Shown here piece after piece: positions 44,817 to 56,300 of a stretch of 64,000 bases of DNA. The position numbers and the translations under genes are program-made. The DNA comes from Turnera subulata (Eukaryota > Streptophyta > Magnoliopsida > Malpighiales > Passifloraceae): the NCBI GenBank assembly GCA_028386065.3, contig JAKUCV010005726.1:5068-69067 (forward strand). Direction: 5' to 3'. The notes beneath the pieces were generated by a model. That model was given only the letters and a program-made list of their open reading frames with translations. It was not told where the DNA came from and ran no database searches. Every line of letters begins with the position of its first letter. The first letter of the stretch is position 1.

Positions 44817-46038
44817 GTTACCCTCTGGATGAGAATAGATCTTGTTAAAAGCCCACAATATGGTTTTCCAAGGCCGTCTCACCTTCCAGCCAAGTGCCCT
44901 GATCATTACGAAGAGTAAGGATCTGATTGCTTTGTCTTCGATGAACCGCACTTAGGTGGAAAAATCTTGAATTCCTGTCATCAGCCTCCAACCATTGGAC
45001 CCTAGACCGCTGCTGCCAAAATTTCTCCTCAGTCGTCCACAGACTATTGATCTTGGCAAGAAGCGCATCCTCACGCCTTAAAACTTCCGGGGTGTAGACA
45101 CTATTTTGCAACAAGTTCAATTGCTCCAACAGAGCATCAATCTCTCTTGGCGAGTGGCCTGGCAGGTCTCTTCGCCACTTGGAGAGCAGAGAGCGACTTC
45201 GCTTGAGGCGTTGAACAAACTGGAACATCGGTGATCCTCTGAAACCACAACCCCAAGCCTCAGCAATAACATCACCACATCCGTCCTCATCAATCCAAGT
45301 CTGCTCAAACTTGAATCCTCGCTTGGACTTGTTTGACCACGAGTGACTAACAAGGATCACAGGACAATGATCAGACCCAACAAATTCCCCATGGAAAAGT
45401 TGATCTTTCCTAAAAAGAAGGCGCCAGGAAGGACTGACAAGAGCATGATCCAGACATTCTTTGATGCCATAATCACCCCGGCGTTTGAGCCATGTAAATC
45501 CGTGCCCCTTGAGGCCCAAATCCAGAAGATTAGAAACCTCCACAAAATTGTGAAAATCCCGACACTAGGACATCCTTACCTCATTTCCACCCTCTTTCTC
45601 AGCACTACACAGAAGATCGTTAAAATCTCCCACATAAAGCCATGAGTCGTCATCACCCAGTTTCAGTTCTGCTAGGGAAGACAGCACCGCAGCACGCCCT
45701 GCCCGACTTGGATCACCGTAAACGAACGTGGCGTGCCAAGGGACAGAACCAAATCCACCAAAAATTGAAGCGTCAATGAAATGCTTCGAACTACCAAGAA
45801 CCTGACAAGTAACTGACGGCAACCACCAAAGGGCCAACCCCCCCGAGAGGCCCAATGGATCCACATAAAACCCACCAGAAAACCCAAATCTCCTCCTCAG
45901 TGACTCCAAATAAAATTGACTCTGTTTTGTTTCAGACAAGAAAACTAAACATGGACGATGTTTCCTAATGAGCCTCCCAAGGGCTCAAACCGTTGCGGCC
46001 TGTCTTAAACCGCAACAGTTCCAAGAGAGAAGACTCAT
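44817..46038 (-). pseudogene. LINE-2 ORF2, endonuclease and linker (5' part)
   Basis: ATG at 46038-46036 starts 'MSLLSWNCCGLRQAATV' and overlaps the ORF1 stop as ATGA. The endonuclease landmarks 'SETKQSQFYLESLRRRFGF', 'GDFNDLL' and 'VGSDHCPVIL' follow. The linker has 'FWQQRSRVQWLEADDRNSRFFH', as in LINE-1. The frame is constant but has nonsense codons at about 45985, 45565 and 44845. Coding stops at the solo LTR (44816) and continues at 33762. Confidence 0.9.
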
Positions 46039-46302
46039 TTATCTCCTTGTGGCTGTAGGCCAGCCACCACCGCCGTTAGTTCAGAGGTTTCAGAGTCCAC
46101 AGGAGGAGGAGTCACACCTACAATAGAAACTACCTGTTTGGGGGGAAAAGAGACAGTAGCAGGAGTGAGAGGAGGGGCAAATTGATTTCTAGCCAACTTT
46201 TTCCAAGAGCCAGAAGGAGAATGCCCAACAATAAAAGGAGATACTAAAAAACCAGAGCCACTACCAAGTAGAGAATCAGCTTGTGCAAGAGAAGGCACCT
46301 CA
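46035..46302 (-). pseudogene. LINE-2 ORF1, C-terminal end
   Basis: About 88 codons of the polar ORF1 tail, ending 'LQPQGDK' with TGA at 46037-46035. The upstream part continues at 50984 after the gypsy E/F insertion (target repeat CCTCA). It carries no domain on its own. Confidence 0.75.
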
Positions 46303-49300
46303 TGAAGCACCCATGTCCCAATTTTACAATAAAATACTTAAACACAAGGAAATTACCAAAATACCCATGAAACCCAGGACACGAAATCCAATATCAAAAC
46401 ATTATCAGGAAAGAAGTTCTTAACATTCCGAGATGTCATAAAGAACAAAAACAAACCGGCTTAACAAGCCTCAAGTCAACCCGGCATCCTGCCGATACAT
46501 CATCAAATACCAAATCCCGGCAATCCGCCGATAAAGTAATCAAAATCAAGATGACATCTCATCAAAATCCAATGCAGCGGAAGATAAAGATAAAATAAAA
46601 CAAAAGTAGAAAATGATATGCAAGTCGGCTCTATGGATCCAACCGGGAGAAGAAGCACAGATACCTGCTGGGATATCCACGTCCGTACTCCGAAAAGGGT
46701 AGAAAGGAACTGCACGCTAACTAAGAGTCTGAAAAACAACGTTGGCGATTATGTGAGTCGCCTACTCAGTGAGCAGTATATATCTAATTATGTAGGTGTG
46801 CAAAGCAAGTTCGAAAGGAAAGTAGAGGTACAAACACTAGTAAGCAAACACACAACAACCAATACTAACATGCCAACCACATAAAGCAAACAGTTCATAT
46901 TCCTCATCTGATGTGTGTTAAGTTTTCTTATTATATTTATTATTCAGGGCCCCCTACTGTGTGCGTCGAGCTCGGTCTCGTCTCATGAGACAACCAGGCA
47001 TAAGCCCAAATAAACCAGGCACGAAGCCCAAACATATCCATAGAGAGAGAGAGAGAGAAAGAGGGAGGTAGAAAGGGGGAGGTAGAAGGAGGGAGGTAGA
47101 ACCGGTCATCACAGACCCATATGCTAAACCGCATATAACATGCTATCCCGCATGCAAACCCGAGGGGTATCACTTCCCGCTCGAACTAACCGGTCATCAG
47201 CACACAGTAGCCTATCTTCTACTGTACATTATTCTTTCTCATAAATTATGAGTTTATGTGTGCCAAAAGTTGTGATTTAACAGGGTTGTGTGAATTATCA
47301 ACACAATCAAGTATCCGGGTCTCCGACCCACAGTACCACACACAAATCACCCAAAATCACTACACATGTTATATTCCATAACAATCCAAAAATCATGCTC
47401 ATCCAGCAAATTGTAACTCATAGGCACACAATACGGATCATAGCATGTTAGCAAACAAGGCATGCAACTCAAACAGACCAGTCAAGCAAGCTCATGCATA
47501 CAAACATAAAAAGACGTATAAATTCACCTCAACGACGATTATCCTGTGGAGCCTTTCCCAAGACAGATCCTCCAGCTCCCAAGGTATTACCCGTGCCTGA
47601 ATACCGGCACACACAATAATTACAAAACATTTACAACCAAACCGTGCATGCATGATAACTAAATGCTCAACTGAGTTAAACCCGACCCTAGCTAGCCAAT
47701 TATGTAATTTCCGGGTCTAAGCCTAAAAGGTAACTCCAAAGAGATTGGGACCTAAGGTGCTCCGGGCTTAAGCCCAACTAAGTCCATAAATAGTTCCCGG
47801 GCCTATGGCCCATTCATTATATCCTTAACGAGTTCCCGGGCCTAAAGCCCATCTAAGTCCAAATTCAATTCCGGGCCTAAGGCCCACTTCCTTAAGTCCA
47901 TAATTAACCAAGTATAAAATTGGGCTTAAAGCCCGTTACTTAAATCCATGGGTTATTCATAAGTTATATATTGGGCCTGGGCCCGGTTCTCCTAAAACCG
48001 TTCTAAGGTCAACCCGAGCCCAAATGTTCCTAGCCTATGGTTCTACCCGTGTCGGTAAATTCCCGATTATACACACTCACAACCCCGCACACGGTATTCC
48101 ACTAAATATCATTAATTCCCGATACAACAATTATACCTTCATTAATTATTACATGCCATGAATGAGATTAAAAACATAACAAAGAAAAGATACCCTCAAG
48201 TCGGAAATAATTCTGCCTTGTCTGAACCAAACCCGAGCCCTCGCCGGAAAATTCCTGAGCTTTGCCAAAAAATTCCCGAGCCTCGCCGGATTCCCGTCAA
48301 CCTCGCCGGAGTTTACCCAAAACTGCAGAAAACACCCCTCCAACGATTCTTCCACCATTCAACACGCAACAAACGCATCAAACACCCCCATACACAAAAC
48401 CATTACCGAATTTAAAGAGAAAGGAAATCTAGGCCTTACCGGAAATGGATCCGTGCACAGCAGCAGCAAACCCACAGCCACAGGTCTCGCAATTCAACAA
48501 CCCGAGCCCAGAAACCCGCTGCCGAAAAAACAGCAGAGTATTCAACCACCAACAACCACCAGCCGCGCGTCACCAACCACCCAAATCCGAGCACCGCAAC
48601 ACCAACACAGCCCCGAGTTAGCCCCTACACCGAGCAAGACCCGTCCCGGCCAACCATCGCAACCACCACACACCCGTCAGCCGTCCACAACACAGCCGAA
48701 CCACCAACCACATCATCAGGGAGAAAAAAGAAAACAAGCAAAAGACAGAAGTAACAGAGGCGGCGGTGCTTACCGGAGACGACAGAGAAGGCACCACGAA
48801 CCAGCGACCCCTCGTCGGTCTTGCTCACGCCGGCCCTCGTCTCGACCTCCTCTGCAACCCGTGGCAACGGCGGTGTGGAGTAAAGACAAGGCAAAAAGCG
48901 ATTGGGAAGTGGAGGAAACGGATGGTGGCCGAGGGAGAGAGGGGGAGAGAGAGAGAGAGAGAGAGAAGGGAAGAAGGAGGGAGCCGGCGGCGGGAGAGAA
49001 AAAGAGGAAGAAGAGAAGGAGAAAAAGAAAAGAGAAAAAGAAAAGGAGGGGGGAAAGGCGGCTAGGGTTGGCGAGTCGTTCACTTTAGCGCGGTCAACCC
49101 TGGCTGCCCAGTCAATTTTTTTTTTAAAAAAAAACGACGTAGTTTCGATTGAAACCACGATAAGCCTCGCGTTTCACCCCGATCTCGAATTTGTTTCTCA
49201 CGGAACCTGAACCATGACCAATACCAACTTAAAATTGACATTTCCAAGGGAAAATAATTTATTTCCTCGACAAAAACTCGAAAGTACCTCAAGGGTAAAA

Positions 49301-49361
49301 TTGGAATAAATTCCGAAAATTCCGTAAAACAAATTATAAAAAAAAAATCCGGGGCATTACA
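46303..49361 (-). repeat. 3' LTR of gypsy copy E/F
   Basis: 3059 bp, TGAAGCACCC...GGGGCATTACA on the plus strand. Same family as 2042-5181. It has GGGC...GCCC dyads (47765-47960), a GA microsatellite (47041-47058) and a purine-rich block (48930-49070). Its terminal sequences each differ by one base from the family norm. Confidence 0.9.
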
Positions 49362-49413
49362 GTTCTACCCCACTTAAGGAAATTTCGTCCTCGAAATTAC
49401 AAGATATGAAAAA

Positions 49414-49831
49414 TCAGAACAGATGTGGATACTGCTCTCTCATATGGGACTCAACCTCCCAAGTAGCCTCATTCGGAGAATGACAGCTCCATCTGACCCG
49501 AACCATAGGAATGGTACGACTCCTCAACTGCCGCACCTCCTGAGCCAAAATCTCCACCGGCTCCTCAACATAGGTCAAATCCTCAGAAACCTCCACCTCT
49601 ATCGGGAATATAACATGACTAGGATCAGACAGATAACGCCTCAGCATCGAAACATGGAATACATCATGTATGCGCGACAGCTCCTCCGGTAAAGCCAACC
49701 TGTAGGCCAGCGGACCAATCCGCTCCATGATCTCATAAGGACCAATATAACGAGGGCTCAACTTGCCCTTCCTCCCAAACCGGATAACACCTCTCCCGGG
49801 AGCAACACGGAGGAAAACTCTGTCACCTACA
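49414..49831 (-). pseudogene. gypsy copy E/F pol remnant (integrase C-terminus)
   Basis: Encodes the segment from '[18 protein letters not shown]' to '[18 protein letters not shown]', near-identical to the end of copy A pol (5234-5690). This is the integrase C-terminal and chromovirus-like tail. Upstream pol is gone: the ORF runs on to 49899 only because LTR sequence happens to stay open. Confidence 0.9.
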
Positions 49832-50542
49832 TCGAGCCCTCGCCGGAAAATTCCCGAGCTTCGCCGGAGAATTCTCGAGCCTCGCCGGATTCCGGTCAAC
49901 CTCGTCGGAGTTCACCCAAAACTGCAGAAACACCCCTCCAACGATTCTTCCACCATTCAACATGCAACAAACGCATCAAACACCCCCATACACATAACCA
50001 TTACCGAATTTAAAGAGAAAGGAAATCTAGGCCTTACCGGAAATGGATCCGTGCACAGCAGCAGCAAACCCACAGCCACAGGTCTTGCAATTCAACAACT
50101 CGAGCCCAGAAACCCGCTGCCGAAAAAACAGCAGAGTATTCGACCACCGACAACCACCAGCCGCGCGTCAGCAACCACCCAAATCCGAGCACCGCAACAC
50201 CAACACAGCCCCGAGTTAGCCCCTACACCGAGCAAGACCCGTCCCGGCCAACCATCGCAACCACCACACACCTGTCAGTCGTCCACAACACAGCCGAACC
50301 ACCAACCACATCAGCACGGAGAAAAAAGAAAACAAGCAAAAGACAGAATTAACAGAGGCAGCGGTGCTTACCGGAGACGATAGAGAAGGCACCACAAACC
50401 AGCGACCCCTCGTCGGTCTTGCACACGCCGGCCCTCGTCTCGACCTCCTCTGCAACCCGTGGCGACGGCGGTGTGGAGTAAAGACACGGAAAAAAGCGAT
50501 TGGGAAGTGGAGGAAACGGATGGCGGCCGAGGGAGAGAGGGG

Positions 50543-50573
<31 letters not shown>

Positions 50574-50983
50574 GAAGAAGGAGGGAGTCGGCGGTGGGAG
50601 AGAAAAAGAGGAAGAAGAGAAGGAGAAAAAGAAAAGAGAAAAAGAAAAGGAGGGGGGAAAGGCGGCTAGGGTTGGCTGCCTGGGTGAACGACTCGTCGTT
50701 CACTTAGGCGCGGTCAACCATGGCTGCCCAGTCAACTTTTTTTTTTTAAAAAAAAAACGACGTAGTTTCGATTGAAACCACGATAAGCCTCGCGTTTCAC
50801 CCCGATCTCGAATTCGTTTCTCACGGAACCCGAACCATGAACAATACCAACTTAAAATTGACATTTCCAAGGGAAAATAATTTATTTCCCCGACAAAAAC
50901 TCGAAAGTACCTCAAGGGTAAAATTGGAATAAATTTTGAAAATTCCGTAAAACAAATTATAAAAAAAAATCCAGGGCGTTACA
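49832..50983 (-). repeat. 5' LTR of gypsy copy E/F, truncated
   Basis: Begins at 'CGAGCCCTCGCCGG', equivalent to about 48234 in the 3' LTR, and runs to GGGCGTTACA at 50983. It aligns throughout with 48234-49361, including the GA tract and purine-rich block. The join to pol shows a short shared 'CGAGCCCTCG'-type context. Confidence 0.9.
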
Positions 50984-52329
50984 CCTCACCCGACACAGGG
51001 GCATCAGATGCATACCTGGGTTTAGGCTCAGAGTCAGCCAAAGTGGGCTCCTTAGAACCCGAGGCACCGAAGGCAGGCTCAAAAATTTTTAAACCTCTAG
51101 CCTTGTGGCCTACAGAGGAGGAGTCACGGGGCTTGAGAACCACAGGCCCGTTTTGGAGGCAGGCCCACAGACTGACTTTTACGTTTCTTTGGCGTGTTCA
51201 TCGAGCCCACGGGCTTAGCCAAGCAATCACCACTCTGAGCCGGGTTTGGTAGGGCCACCTTTGCCTGGGTGGAGTGAAAAGACACCCCAGCTGAAAACGT
51301 AGCCTCCATCGCCAGCAGTAAAGCCCTGATCTTATCCGGACCAGCATCGGGCGGCACCACACTACTCAACGCTGCCAAAATCTTTTTGTCAGGAATACCA
51401 GCTGTCCCCGAGGTAGGCATAAAACCATCTGCCCCAGAGGAACAAGATGAGGCACCACGATCACAAGACGACGAAGAGAATTTGAAAACATAAGGCTCGC
51501 CCACTACGTGACCAGGTACCGCACCAGACTGGTCCACCCCTATACGCGCCGCCACCTCCTCACTGTTCTTCTCTTCCCGGAGCCCCTTACCAGCAACACC
51601 TTTCACATATGAAGAAGGCTTGCACAGCCCAACCAAACGCCGGAAGGAGGCTTTTGATGCACGGAGGTGAGGGCCATATTTAGCAGGATGCCGCCGATTC
51701 AAACCCGTTTTCTTGTCATCAAATATGATAGCGCAGTCTTTTTCCACATGCCCCAGTTTACCACAATAGTAGCAAAAATCACACAAATCTTCATAGCAAA
51801 AATCAACCTACGCCATAGTATGATCAGGCCCTTGGGTGATAAAGCCATAAGGAAGGGGCTCTGAGACTTTGATGGCCACCTTCATACGGAAAGCTTCACC
51901 CCAAATAGTGGAATTATCCACAGGCAGCTCAATGGACAGCACCTCCTCAAACAAACACCCAATCTTAAGAGCTTTGCTTCGCCTCATATACTCCGGCGGA
52001 AGGCCAGACACTTGGACCCAGAAACCCATAGTGTCAAATTGAAGAGAAGCAAGAGGAACAGAAGGAGGCCATTCTTTAAGACATAAATGAGAACCAGAGA
52101 TATTCCATGGACCCCAGGAGAGGATTCTAGCCTTGTCGGCCTCAGAATCAAACTGGAAGGTGAAGATGTTATCTCTCACTTCCTCAATATGCAGAGATTT
52201 GGGCAGATTCCACGCCCGGGCCAAGATTTCCCCCACCACTTTAACCGTAAAGCAACGATGATCAGCAATTACTTTACCCACCAGGACAAATCTGGGACAT
52301 GGCACACACTCCTCACCATCACTGCCCAA
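50984..52329 (-). pseudogene. LINE-2 ORF1, DUF4283 and CCHC knuckle
   Basis: The DUF4283 domain runs from ~52300 to ~51900, with 'VLVGKVIADHRCFTVK', 'NIFTFQFDSEADKARIL', 'GPWNISGSHLCLKEW' and 'FWVQVSGLPPEYM'. A stop at 51808-51810 interrupts it; the same frame then gives the knuckle 'CYYCGKLGHVEKDC' (~51775-51735) and a polar tail to 51124. The nearest in-frame start is TTG at 52329; the true ATG is not clear. The tail continues towards the insertion at 50983 and then at 46302. Confidence 0.85.
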
Positions 52330-52590
52330 ATATATCGTTGGGCGTCATACCCAAGCTGGGGAACCCCTTCATGATGCCTATCAGCATTCTCAGAACACTC
52401 CATAACTGAAAAGCAAGCACAAAGAGAATCGAGCCGGTAATGAAGAACACACCAGAATAAAGCCAAGGAACTGTAAACAGGACGCAGTGATTTTGGAAAG
52501 GTTTAGAGGAAAAAAGGGGGGTGGATGAAGCAGGGAAGGAGAAGGAAAAGAAAGGACAAAGTTGAGAGAAATTCACGCGCCATCACGCCC

Positions 52591-53379
52591 CCCACAGTCT
52601 TAACAAAAGTTTAAGGTAATGATTGAGGCTCAAAACTAGTTTTGGTCCTTATTACTCCAACATATATCCACCAATAGATATAACAAGCTTATTCTTACTT
52701 AATTTATCGCTTGATTTATTTATTTTTTTCCAAATTTACACTAGTCGCACAGTGAATATGACTAATGAGAGTGTTTTCCGCTCTCATAACATTCAGTTGC
52801 ATGTTTTACCTCGAGGCATAATGGGAGAAAGGGGATTAGGTGCGCTGGTATTGTATTGATTTGATTGCAAATTTCTTTCCTTACTTCCTATTTTAATGGC
52901 AATATTATCTATGTTTAAGAAAAACCTCTAGCATTTTTGTAGTGCATTGGTCTTTGCAATCTTGATGCTATTGGCAGGAAGGTTTCACTATCACAAAACT
53001 GCTCCAAAATTAGTTCAGATATGCCAAAAAAAAAAAAAAATCTACTCTGATTTTGACAACACCAGTAAGATACAGTTTTGCCTCTAAAAGAATGCAATAC
53101 AGCAATGGTAAAAACACTACTAAATTACTATATATGGATCTGTTATGCCTTGATATGCATCGGCGCTTGCAATGACAGCACCCCTGTGCTGGGAGACAAA
53201 TGGCGATATGCACTTACGGACTTCCTTTCCTTCTATCACGGATCTTCGCATGTTGCCATGTTTAAAATTTAATTTACCATGTTAACAATTGAGAAAACAA
53301 ATGTTACATTTGATCCAATATAATTTCCCTCTACACGGGGGAGACCCCAACCATGAAGCAAGAGTGTACTCATTTACGT
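52591..53379. other. Non-coding spacer between LINE-2 and CDC6
   Basis: No gene seen. It includes the 29-bp segment (52635-52663) also found at 30710-30738 and, next to the CDC6 stop, the gene's probable 3' untranslated region (below 53380). ORFs here are short and unsupported. Confidence 0.6.
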
Positions 53380-56300
53380 TCACTGGAGACAGTTGCGGAA
53401 GAAACGTATCCCCTGTCAAAATTACCATATCAAATCGGCAAAGAACATAGTCAGGATCAACAGAAGCATAAGCGGAGAGAGATGAACAGTTTAAGGTTAA
53501 AGCTTTCACATTCAAACCTGCAAAGCAAAAGTGATGTCTGCCTCGTCTACTTTTAGCGTTACTCTTCTCAATCTATCATCGCGAGCTTGACCAAGCTTGA
53601 GAAGTCCCTGCAGTTTGGGTGATATTACCACTTTAAATCTTGCAATGAAACAGAATTCAGGATTGCATCATGTTCTTCAGTGACATCCATACCATGAATG
53701 GAAGGCATAAACAGGAATAAACTAAGATTAAAATCATCTCAATTTACCTGGTCATTTAGCACTCTGCACATAGTTGAGAACTCCATAGTTCCAACAGGTG
53801 GAATGATCGTTGATTTGCAGATTTCCATGTAAGATTTGTTCAGCTGCATCCATTTTGTAATTCAAATACCAGAAACAAGTGCCGGAGGAGCATTGGATCA
53901 TTATTTGAAAAGAAACTAAAGAAAAGTAAAAGAAGCATACCTCTCCCATTGTAGCGTCCTTCTTCCCACCACGGAAAAACTTTACAGCAGAGCATAAGAT
54001 TATCTACAATGCATATGCAATTATAACATTAGGTCACATTACTATGGTGAACTAATAGTGGCTCTAATAACTGATAGCTCAAACTTACTTGTTGGTGCTG
54101 AGGAAGAGATTGTATGGTGTCTACTATAGGTGATCTATATGCCTTGGACAAAGCGACAGCCATGTGATCAATGCGCACCTGCAACAAAATTTTAGGTTGG
54201 CATTTAGCCCAAGATATAATTCTGAAGAAAATATGAGCCAAGGCAGGGCAGCAATTGTAATTATCAACAGGTTTACCCTTGAAAATAGTTACACTGATAT
54301 GTTGGTGCTTACAGTGACATTTTCTTGCATTGTGAATAGTCCGCAAGCAGGAGATGTTTTCTGTGCAGACAATCCATCCTGCACTGATGATAAATTCTGG
54401 TTGCTTGGGGCTTCCCTCAACTCTGCTTCTAGAATCTCAATTGCGCTCCTGAAACAAAAATTAAGGAACATTAGTTACAAAGTAATCTCTTAGAAGTCCA
54501 ATAGCCACAATTCATAGACATCTCTGCAAAAAAGATTATTTCCTCATCTCGCCTCAACCTGGATGAAGATTCACCACTAGAATTACAAAGGAGAGCACCA
54601 AGAAAACGAGATAAAGATCTGACCTGCAAACACACAGAGCTTTGCGCATGTCTCCAGATGCAGCAGCAACTTTCTGCCAATTGTCAAGCAATTATTGGTT
54701 TAACTAAAGACAAACAAAATCTGGTACTTCATGATAACAATCAGTTGTGGGCTTACCCTGGCACAGAGTTCCAATGCTTGTGAGTCAAACACTGGGCAAG
54801 GCAGCACCTGTTGTTCCAGAAGACAGGTTATATGAATCTTAGAGTAAATTTCTCCACTAAGCTAAATACCTCCAGCGTATAATTGAGTGAGACAAGTACA
54901 CTCTTTATTAGAAAATAAAAGGAGATATAAGAAATTACCATGAGCCTCTCCTGAAGTATTCTGAGGATTTGATCCTTGGAATAGGCCCTGAAGGTTATGA
55001 CCAGAGGTTTGCCTAATACGAGAAAGAAATTGAGCCTTCCCATTAGTATCCATCATTCATTATTTAAGATAGAAGCTAGCAAACACAAGTAGAACTTTTT
55101 CTCTGATCCGTATGAAAACACATGTGAACTCACAATTCAATGACTGGAGTCTGGGAAGAAAACGATCAGCTAGGTCGATGGCATTGGCTATGCCTGCCAA
55201 ATCAAGAATTGCAGAATTTATTGGTGTTTAAGCATGTGAAAACGAATTCATAATCCTATCAATTATGAGTTACTGCAGAATTACTGCAGAATTTACCTAT
55301 CAATATGCATCTAGAAAACGGAAGCGCTGTAAGCATGAAAAGATCATGTAGGACAGCCCGGTCTCTCGTAATTAAATAATCCAGCTCATCAGCAATTATC
55401 AACCTTCAAAGAATTAAGAATGGTCACCAAGAAGCGCATGGACAATTTAATGGTGGTGAAATGATTCATTAAGCCCAAAAGATCAGGTATGCGCCAATCT
55501 TGATTTGGATGAGTATGAAGGACACTTTTTGACTTGATGATCATTTATAGCGCCTTAAAACATGAAACTGAAAGACAAGAATCTTACAACATCTTTGAGC
55601 CTGATGAGGGTTGCTGTTGAGAATACAGATTCTGAAGATGCAGAAGAGGTGAGGTAGATCCATTAGCCTTCTTCCTTTGTTGGTTTGACCCATTTATCTA
55701 GCAAGAGATTGAGCTAGTAAGCATACATGAAATCAGGGCATGCAATGCGATGAATTGTATGTACCAGTACCTTGCTGAAAATTTCAGATGTTTTGGTCAG
55801 AGAAGTACAGTTGACTGACAATACATCCGGAGGCTGAAAGCCCGCCTGTTAAAGAACAATTCCATGAGTATTGGTTTCAACCAGAATACAGGAAAAGGCA
55901 TGTAGAGTCAGGACAATCAGAAGAGTCATAAAGCATATAGTTTAAATCGAATAAATCTGAATTCCTTCAATCGTTCATTTGATTTCATTTCCCTCAATAG
56001 GCATATGAGAAACGCATCAATCCAATGAAGGAAATAAATTCATAAGTTAAGAGACCTTAAATGCAATTCAGTAGTGATGTTTAGAGAACCGTAGGAACAA
56101 ACAAACACACAAAACTAATGTCTCCCGACCCCTTTCAAGAACCAAACAAACCAGTGACAAACACAATCACATTCTTACCTCTCTTGCCCAATCAACCAAC
56201 TGCTGCTTCACTTTCTCCATCGACAAAGACTTCCCGGTTCCGGGACATCCACAGACGTACAAGCTCCCTGCCTTTTCCTGCTCTACGCACGTCTTGCAGA

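Larger units (their letters stand above)
46303..50983 (-). mobile_element. Internally deleted gypsy element (copy E/F), minus strand
   Basis: CCTCA at 46298-46302 and 50984-50988 is a perfect target duplication in LINE-2 ORF1. From left: complete 3' LTR (46303-49361), polypurine tract, only the last ~420 bases of pol (to ~49831), then ~1150 bases of the 5' LTR's outer part (to 50983). The rest of the 5' LTR, the primer-binding site, gag and most of pol are deleted. Confidence 0.92.
30836..52590 (-). mobile_element. LINE-2: minus-strand plant L1-type LINE split by three LTR insertions
   Basis: The 3' end is a run of ten T (30836-30845), the A tail on the minus strand. Coding blocks from 5' to 3' (right to left): ORF1 at 52329-50984 and 46302-46035, ORF2 at 46038-44817 and 33762-30867. 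Insertions are gypsy copy E/F (46303-50983), a solo gypsy LTR (41860-44816) and the gag-pol-less LTR element (33763-41859). Domains match LINE-1, but the sequence is a different subfamily. The 5' end near 52590 and the target repeat are not resolved. It is inactive. Confidence 0.85.

Noticed and set aside
53512..53517. CDC6 ending at the stop just after exon 15
   Set aside because: A good GT donor at the same place and an acceptor at 53413 give the conserved C-terminal end 'GIRFFRNC' and keep the total divisible by three.
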